Assembly: GCF_002954455.1 (NCBI RefSeq)
Contig: NZ_MSCC01000001.1
Location: forward strand, 1,702,150 to 1,753,058
Reading direction: 5' to 3'
DNA: 50,909 bases
Source of the DNA: Photobacterium aquimaris
GTDB taxonomy: Bacteria > Pseudomonadota > Gammaproteobacteria > Enterobacterales > Vibrionaceae
A program made the translations under genes and the position numbers. Below are positions 45,949 to 50,909 of this stretch, piece by piece; the first letter of the stretch is position 1; every line of letters begins with the position of its first letter. The notes below the pieces were generated by a model. It was not told the DNA's origin. It did not search any database and saw only the letters and a program-made list of their open reading frames with translations.

Positions 45949-46548
45949 TTATAGTGTTTGTTGGCGATACTCATCTAATAACTGTTGCTTATGATCTTCG
46001 CTCAATAATTGCCAATGACCACCATGAATAGCACCTGCAAATATCCATAATAATTTATGATCTAACTCTTGGCCATTGTGTTCACACACGCGACGAAATA
46101 CATTCACAGCACCAACATTAAAAAAAGTATCAACATCCTGCACCCCTGCTTTTTTTACCATTCGCTCTAGGGTTAAACGCATATTAGGTAAATCACGTAA
46201 ACGACGATTTGATTCAGAAGATTTAAAATGTTTATCTCGACAAGAAAAGGCAATCGACTCTTCAACAAACTGATTACATAATGCTTGATCGGTCAAAAAT
46301 AGATTTTTAATTTCATAATAATTTACTGTTGCTGTTTTGCTCTTCTTTATATGTCTAAACTTTTCACAACCCACAGCTGTTAATTTATCGTCAAGTGCAT
46401 CCCCTCCACGAATATACATCGAGAACGGCGTCACAATAGCAAACATAGCACTGTTAATAAAAACACCTGTACCACCAAACATAGATCTTTTTTCTTGAGG
46501 TCCAAATTTCGATAAATAATTTAAATAATCATCTTTTATTGACGCCAT
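45949..46548 (-). CDS. tfoX: Competence regulator TfoX (Sxy)
   Basis: A 199-residue protein with the two TfoX domains: N-terminal (about 10-100: KRSMFGGTGVFINSAMFAIV, YIRGGDALD and ATVNYYEI) and C-terminal (about 115-195: LRDLPNMRLTLERMVKKAGVQDVDTFF, then LLWIFAGAIHG). In vibrios TfoX, induced by chitin, acts with CRP to switch on natural transformation genes. The ATVNYYEI and RLRDLPNM segments fit TfoX rather than TfoY. GGAG is upstream of the ATG. In E. coli sxy lies beside yccS; here yccS is 24 kb away, so that link is broken. Confidence 0.88.
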   Translation of the reverse strand: MASIKDDYLNYLSKFGPQEKRSMFGGTGVFINSAMFAIVTPFSMYIRGGDALDDKLTAVGCEKFRHIKKSKTATVNYYEIKNLFLTDQALCNQFVEESIAFSCRDKHFKSSESNRRLRDLPNMRLTLERMVKKAGVQDVDTFFNVGAVNVFRRVCEHNGQELDHKLLWIFAGAIHGGHWQLLSEDHKQQLLDEYRQQTL

Positions 46549-46819
46549 AACTCATGCTCCAGATATTATCCATAACAACTAAAAACATACCCAATATTTA
46601 TCATCTTCAGTGTCAATGATTTGACGAGCCATTTTATGCTCATAGCAACAATAGATGATACTGCAAGCATTCGAATATGAGATTACTCCCATATTTTTAA
46701 TCGAAAATTTATGAAACAAATTAACAATTAGCTTTTTTTTATAGTTGCTCTCAATTAAATATATCGTGCTAACCTTATTATTATTTTTTGTAAACGGATT
46801 AAAACGACAAGGATAAACT
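46549..46819. other. tfoX to LON-gene intergenic region
   Basis: AT-rich 271-base gap holding the divergent promoters. I see no tfoR-like hairpin or other clear element. AAGGA (46808-46812) is the ribosome-binding site for the LON-domain gene. Confidence 0.3.
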
Positions 46820-47398
46820 ATGAATACCATCGCATTATTACCGCATAGCAAGCATATATTGCCCGAAGGACGACTTAAATTGGTTATCTCAAGAGTGTGT
46901 GATATTCGAATGGTAACAGAGGCTATGACAGACAAACGACCATTCGCACTAGGCATGATTGCGCCAAATCATAAACCAGAGACAATTAGTCATATTCCCG
47001 CTATCGCCACAACTGTATCGATCATCGATTTTAACACCCAAGATAGTGGCTTATTAGAAATAATCGTGGAAGGTATAGACACAATTTCTGTTTCAACCCT
47101 CACAATGGCCTATGATAATCTTCTGACTGCCACCTATGAGCCCTGTGTACAGTGGGCACCGATTAGCATCAATCATGATAGCCAACCATTAGCGGATAAG
47201 CTCAAGCTCTTATTTGAATCAACACCAGAAATTAGCAATATTTATCAAAAAACTAGCTATAACAATGCAACTTGGGTATGCCAACGATGGTTAGAAGTAA
47301 TACCGATAGATATAAAATATAAACAATCTTTAATCCATCATCCAACCGCGAATATGACAATCCGTTTTTTATTACAACTGTTGCAAACCATCACTTAA
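46820..47398 (+). CDS. LON substrate-binding domain protein (Lon N-terminal domain alone)
   Basis: A 192-residue soluble protein matching the PF02190 LON domain: a beta-rich start TIALLPHSKHILPEGRLKLVISRVCDIRMV, then FALGMIAP and ATTVSIIDF, LLEIIVEGIDTISV, then a helical part. There is no AAA+ or protease domain, so it cannot be a protease. Free-standing LON proteins occur in many Gammaproteobacteria, with no established role. AAGGA precedes the ATG. It may form a unit with the HDOD gene 130 bases downstream. Confidence 0.85.
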   Translation: MNTIALLPHSKHILPEGRLKLVISRVCDIRMVTEAMTDKRPFALGMIAPNHKPETISHIPAIATTVSIIDFNTQDSGLLEIIVEGIDTISVSTLTMAYDNLLTATYEPCVQWAPISINHDSQPLADKLKLLFESTPEISNIYQKTSYNNATWVCQRWLEVIPIDIKYKQSLIHHPTANMTIRFLLQLLQTIT

Positions 47399-47527
47399 TT
47401 AATAATTAAAATAATGTCATTATCAGTGAATCAAGCGTTAACTGCGTCAAAAAAACAACAGCTGCTGCTTTGTTCATTTGCCAACAATGCGTACACTGAT
47501 AACACCTCTTAACACTGTAATTATTAA

Positions 47528-48445
47528 ATGCCACATTTATCCTTTTTTTGGCTGGAACCCAATAACCACCACCATATTCGTGCTATTCAGTCGAATCTTT
47601 GTCATTCAATAAAAAAAGCAGCACGCTATAACCGATTAACCTTACCATCCATTCCAGATACACTATTAACCCTAAATCGGTTATGTAAAAACCCTGAAAC
47701 AACAGTCCATGACGTAGCTAGTTTATTTATTGATGATCCGGTATTAACAGCTAATATTATTCGTACCGCAAACTCTACCCTTTTTAATCGGCGTAATATT
47801 ACCTGTCATGATATTCTCACGGCAGTATCACGTTTAGGTATTTTTCGAATTAGAGATATCATTACAGCTCAAACTATATATTCATTAAAAAACACCACCA
47901 TTGAAAACATTGAATGTAACCAATTACTTACAAATAGCGCTTTTCACTCACGTCAATTTGCGGCAACAATGGCACTTATTTGCCAAAAAATGCATAACCA
48001 CAGTAATAAACCGTTAAAACTTGAACCAGAAAAAGCTTTATTAACAGGTCTATTAGCTGATATTGGTTTATTTGGACTGATTAACGAATATGCAAATTTT
48101 ATTAAACAAGGTAATTATTTAGATTTTAATATCGCTAAATATATTTTTCAGGATAACTGCGCATTGGCCAGTAAAATAGTACTGACGCAATGGGGGTTTG
48201 ATAGTGATTATATTACAGTGGCAACCAATCCAATCACCACTCACCATGATAGTGAAATGAGCTATTTAACTATAGCCCGTATGGCACATCACTTCCTCTT
48301 ATTTAAAGCCAACGATACCGCCATCGATGAGCATGAAGTGGAATTAGATCTTGCAGGTGCGGAAGTAATGTATGAATTAACTAATATGTCACAATTTGAA
48401 TTTGATGATCAGTTAAAACAGATTATTAATAGCAGCGGTATCTAA
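47528..48445 (+). CDS. HDOD-domain signalling protein
   Basis: A 305-residue soluble protein whose central part (about 30-230) is an HDOD domain: LPSIPDTLLTLNRLCKNPETTVHDVASLFIDDPVLTANIIRTANS, then AVSRLGIFRIRDII, and ALLTGLLADIGLF where a true HD phosphohydrolase would have HDIG. HDOD proteins are usually non-catalytic and act as scaffolds in c-di-GMP or phosphorelay signalling. No fused output domain follows, except a ~70-residue acidic end. The start has no clear ribosome-binding site. Target unknown. Confidence 0.85.
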   Translation: MPHLSFFWLEPNNHHHIRAIQSNLCHSIKKAARYNRLTLPSIPDTLLTLNRLCKNPETTVHDVASLFIDDPVLTANIIRTANSTLFNRRNITCHDILTAVSRLGIFRIRDIITAQTIYSLKNTTIENIECNQLLTNSAFHSRQFAATMALICQKMHNHSNKPLKLEPEKALLTGLLADIGLFGLINEYANFIKQGNYLDFNIAKYIFQDNCALASKIVLTQWGFDSDYITVATNPITTHHDSEMSYLTIARMAHHFLLFKANDTAIDEHEVELDLAGAEVMYELTNMSQFEFDDQLKQIINSSGI

Positions 48446-48637
48446 TACTCTCACCATTTTTGAATGAGATCTCTACGTTCGTCTAATACATTGATTAGAC
48501 GATTCGTATTGACACATATATATACACTTTTCGACACTTTTCCCTCTACTGTTCCCCATTGATATCTATATTCTTTCTACTGCTTTATGTTATATTCGCC
48601 ACAATTTCAACGCAGTTTTATACATATAGGGATAAGT

Positions 48638-49537
48638 ATGTTATCGGGAATTCTGCTGATTTTTCTACCATTGGTGCTGGGGTATTTAATCCCAATAAAA
48701 AAAACCAATATCCTTGAGTTTATTAATACCCAAACCAGCCGTTTAGTATTAGTGATCTTAGCTCTGATGGGACTAAGTTTGGCAGGACTTGATAATCTTA
48801 GTCAGAATTTAGGCCAAATCCTTTTATATACCTTCACTTTTTTTATCTCTATTTCGGTATGTAATCTGCTCGCATTACCTTGGCTTGATCGATTATGGCC
48901 AACGCCAACCTCGCATGTACAGCGTAAATTACCACTTATAAAAATGGGGTTGGAATCTGCTAAATTAGTGGTTGTGGTGGCGCTTGGATTAATCGTCGGC
49001 TTACTGCTCAATGTTGATCTGTCGTGGGTAGAACAAGCCAGTGAAAATATTTTACTACTGCTACTGTTTTTTATTGGTATTCAACTGCGCAATAGCGGCA
49101 TGACCCTCAAGCAAATTATACTCAATAAGAAAGGGGTTATTATTGCTACGGTGATCTTAATAACATCATTGTTAGGCGGTGTTATTGCTGCACTACTACT
49201 CGATATTCCAATTAATAACGGCTTAGCCATGGCATCTGGATTTGGGTGGTATTCATTGGCTGGAATTCTTATTGGTGATGGTTTGGGCAGTATTTATGGG
49301 GGGGCTGCGTTCTTAAATGAATTGCTACGTGAAATACTAGCACTGATCATGATCCCATTATTAATTAACCGTTATCCAAACACTGCGATTGGTTATGCTG
49401 GCGCGACCGCGATGGACTTTACCTTACCAGTTATTCAAAACTGTGGCGGGATCCGCTGTGTACCAATAGCGATTGTCAGTGGCTTTATTTTAAGTTTATT
49501 AGTACCGGTTTTAATTCTGTTCTTTATCTCTTTATAA
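48638..49537 (+). CDS. lysO: Lysine exporter LysO
   Basis: A 299-residue inner-membrane protein, the same length as E. coli LysO (YbjE). The frame can be read from 48587, but the ATG at 48638 has AGGGA upstream and starts with the first helix (MLSGILLIFLPLVLGYLIPI). About eight helices follow, with the family stretches LALMGLSLAGLDNL, MASGFGWYSLAGILI and GATAMDFTLPVIQNCGG. LysO exports L-lysine and toxic analogues and is regulated by ArgP and lysine in E. coli; no lysine riboswitch was seen upstream. Confidence 0.9.
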   Translation: MLSGILLIFLPLVLGYLIPIKKTNILEFINTQTSRLVLVILALMGLSLAGLDNLSQNLGQILLYTFTFFISISVCNLLALPWLDRLWPTPTSHVQRKLPLIKMGLESAKLVVVVALGLIVGLLLNVDLSWVEQASENILLLLLFFIGIQLRNSGMTLKQIILNKKGVIIATVILITSLLGGVIAALLLDIPINNGLAMASGFGWYSLAGILIGDGLGSIYGGAAFLNELLREILALIMIPLLINRYPNTAIGYAGATAMDFTLPVIQNCGGIRCVPIAIVSGFILSLLVPVLILFFISL

Positions 49538-49556
49538 ACCGACTCTCTGCATTGAT

Positions 49557-49581
49557 AGCCAGCCTAGTGCTGGCTTTTTTA
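49557..49581 (+). terminator. lysO terminator
   Basis: AGCCAGC (49557-49563), loop CTAGT, GCTGGCT (49569-49575), then six T residues. Confidence 0.85.
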
Positions 49582-49670
49582 TGCCAGTTGCAAATTTGGC
49601 CACCTATTCATTCTCAGTGCTCACTGCAAATATTCACGGTCGTTAAAACTACTACTAGCATCATTAGATC

Positions 49671-49712
49671 AAAAAAACCGCAGCACTTCACAATGTGAAA
49701 TAGCTGCGGTTT
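49671..49712 (-). terminator. Terminator of the RDD gene
   Basis: ACCGCAGC (49677-49684) pairs with GCTGCGGT (49703-49710), with an inner TTCAC/GTGAA stem; the minus strand continues into T7. Confidence 0.8.
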
Positions 49713-49746
49713 ATATACCTATCACCAAGGTTAAGTACGCATTAAA

Positions 49747-50214
49747 TCAACTTTCAACAACCGTTGTATGGTTGGTACGATCATGCATAGGTGGATTTGA
49801 AAAAGCCAAATATTGAGCACCACAATAAAGTGGATATAACCCCAACGTTGCGACACAAAGGTAAATTTTATTAAACTCACGCTTTAAGTAACGTTGCTTC
49901 GTCAATGGCTTATCATCTGTCGAAACCACCTGCACACTCAGTAGATAACGTGATAATGACGTGCCTAATAAGCGATAACAGATCCATTGATAACCCATAA
50001 AAACACCAATAAATAACAACATTAAACCAATAAACAACAGTAATAATGCCGGTAAAGCGATGCTATCGTTTAACGAAAGCGTCATCCCTGTACCCTTTGA
50101 AATATAAGCAATCACTCCAAGATAGATGTTGCGACCAACCATCGCGAACATCTGCACAATTGCCATATCAATCATGAAGGTACCGATGCGCCGGTATTTC
50201 AATGTAAAGCCCAT
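49747..50214 (-). CDS. RDD-family membrane protein
   Basis: A 155-residue membrane protein with about four hydrophobic segments. The RDD family marks are present: the first helix begins RRIGTFMIDMAIVQ with the conserved Arg and Asp, the third has QWICYRLLGTSLSRYLLSVQV, and a conserved Lys/Asp pair (STDDKPLTKQRYLKRE) follows. RDD proteins are mostly uncharacterised; some act in Na+/H+ antiport or as parts of secretion systems. It starts eight bases after the PTS gene stop, so it is in the same operon; a link to sugar uptake is only positional. Confidence 0.8.
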   Translation of the reverse strand: MGFTLKYRRIGTFMIDMAIVQMFAMVGRNIYLGVIAYISKGTGMTLSLNDSIALPALLLLFIGLMLLFIGVFMGYQWICYRLLGTSLSRYLLSVQVVSTDDKPLTKQRYLKREFNKIYLCVATLGLYPLYCGAQYLAFSNPPMHDRTNHTTVVES

Positions 50215-50222
50215 TCGCGTTC

Positions 50223-50909
50223 TTACTTACCTAGTTTAGCGTTAATCTGTGCTTTAAAGCCTGCAGCTTGTGCACCGTAGATAGCTTGAATACCTGTATT
50301 ACCGATTTTCACTAAACCTTTTGCACCTAAATGCTCAGTCCAGTATTGGTTGTCTTTTACTAAATCACCATCTTTAACAGTGATACGTAAACGAGTGATA
50401 CATGCATCTACATCAACGATATTGTCTTTACCACCAAGAGCTTCAATCATTTCATCAGCTTGAGAGTCATTAGAACCACCAGCAGCTTTTGATGCATGGT
50501 AATCTTGCTTGCGAACAACGGCAACCGCACTACCCTTACGACCAGGTGTTTTCACGTCGAACTTCAGAATGAACCAACGGAACAACAAGAAGTATAACGG
50601 ACCGTAAATTAGACCTAATAGTGGAATGTAGTACCAATGGTTCTCAGTACCCGTTAGACCTGGCAACATACCAAACAATGAGAAGTCAATGAAACCACCA
50701 CTGAATGTCATACCCACTTTCACGTTAAGTAAATCCATTAGCATGAATGATAGACCAGCTAATGGCACGTGAATGAAGTAGTAAAGAGGTGCAGACAAGA
50801 ACAAGAATGTGAATTCAATTGGTTCAGTGATACCAGTTAGGAACGCTGTTAGTGCAACAGAGAATAATAGACCACCAACGGCTTTCTTATTTTCTTTATC
50901 GGCAACAGT
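50223..50909 (-). CDS. ptsG: PTS glucose-type EIICB component, C-terminal part
   Basis: The gene enters from the right edge; only about 229 C-terminal residues are visible. The EIIC end (ALTAFLTGITEPIEFTFLFL, then FSGGFIDF and FDVKTPGRKG) is followed by the linker and the EIIB domain with the phosphorylated Cys in VDACITRLRITV. It stops right after EIIB with no EIIA, which fits glucose-type PtsG using a separate EIIA(Glc), rather than NagE, which has a fused EIIA. Substrate (glucose versus N-acetylglucosamine) cannot be settled from this end. The RDD gene follows in the operon. Confidence 0.8.
   Translation of the reverse strand, partial: TVADKENKKAVGGLLFSVALTAFLTGITEPIEFTFLFLSAPLYYFIHVPLAGLSFMLMDLLNVKVGMTFSGGFIDFSLFGMLPGLTGTENHWYYIPLLGLIYGPLYFLLFRWFILKFDVKTPGRKGSAVAVVRKQDYHASKAAGGSNDSQADEMIEALGGKDNIVDVDACITRLRITVKDGDLVKDNQYWTEHLGAKGLVKIGNTGIQAIYGAQAAGFKAQINAKLGK

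Noticed and set aside
48446..48637. A lysine riboswitch upstream of lysO
   Set aside because: The gap is only about 190 bases and holds no multi-helix lysine aptamer; only a short GTCTAAT/ATTAGAC hairpin (a possible terminator of the HDOD gene) is seen.

Overview
The window is about 51 kb of AT-rich gammaproteobacterial chromosome. Its gene content points to the Vibrionaceae, most likely Photobacterium or a close relative. The evidence is a TorS/TorT/TorC/TorA trimethylamine-N-oxide (TMAO) system, a stand-alone second elongation factor G, TfoX, a free-standing DUF1887 (CARF plus nuclease) protein like the one known from Vibrio cholerae, and the mgsA / helD / yccS neighbourhood shared with enterics. 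Genus is an inference; no rRNA or tRNA gene is present to test it. I see no insertion sequence, prophage, CRISPR array or integron, so this looks like ordinary chromosome with short operons and many single genes, most closed by clear hairpin terminators.

Layout. 1-8.2 kb: end of an unknown gene, an EEP-family hydrolase, a DEDD-type exonuclease, mobB (molybdenum cofactor), a secreted META-domain protein, the triple-rhodanese ynjE, an aldo/keto reductase, an exported M15 peptidase and an S4 RNA-binding protein. 8.2-11.4 kb: fusA2 with a strong promoter and highly biased codons, then a GNAT acetyltransferase. 11.4-26.9 kb: a TMAO respiration region made of torS/torT (divergent), mgsA, a quinone-oxidoreductase-like gene, helD, yccS, then divergent torC and torA. 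The TorA here carries a C-terminal c-type cytochrome domain that resembles the last domain of TorC. mobB and ynjE fit this theme because TorA needs a bis-MGD cofactor. 26.9-33.7 kb: a U32 peptidase-like protein, a LysE/RhtB exporter, the CARF-nuclease, two small unknown proteins and udp, which has a two-site CRP (CytR-type) promoter.

33.7-42.3 kb: zntA with a MerR-type 20-bp-spacer promoter and an unusual Cys/His-rich leader; a three-gene unit of SLC13 anion transporter, cNMP-domain histidine kinase and receiver-only response regulator; an overlooked 45-codon reading frame; a MATE exporter; a CBS-pair protein. 42.3-50.9 kb: a DUF945 protein, ldhA, a DsdC-like LysR regulator, tfoX, a LON-domain-only protein, an HDOD protein, lysO, an RDD membrane protein and the 3' part of a glucose-type PTS IICB gene that leaves the window.

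The best candidates for something undescribed are the TorA-cytochrome fusion with its long divergent control region, the solitary CARF nuclease with an altered ligand loop and a structured leader, and the transporter/cNMP-kinase/receiver unit.
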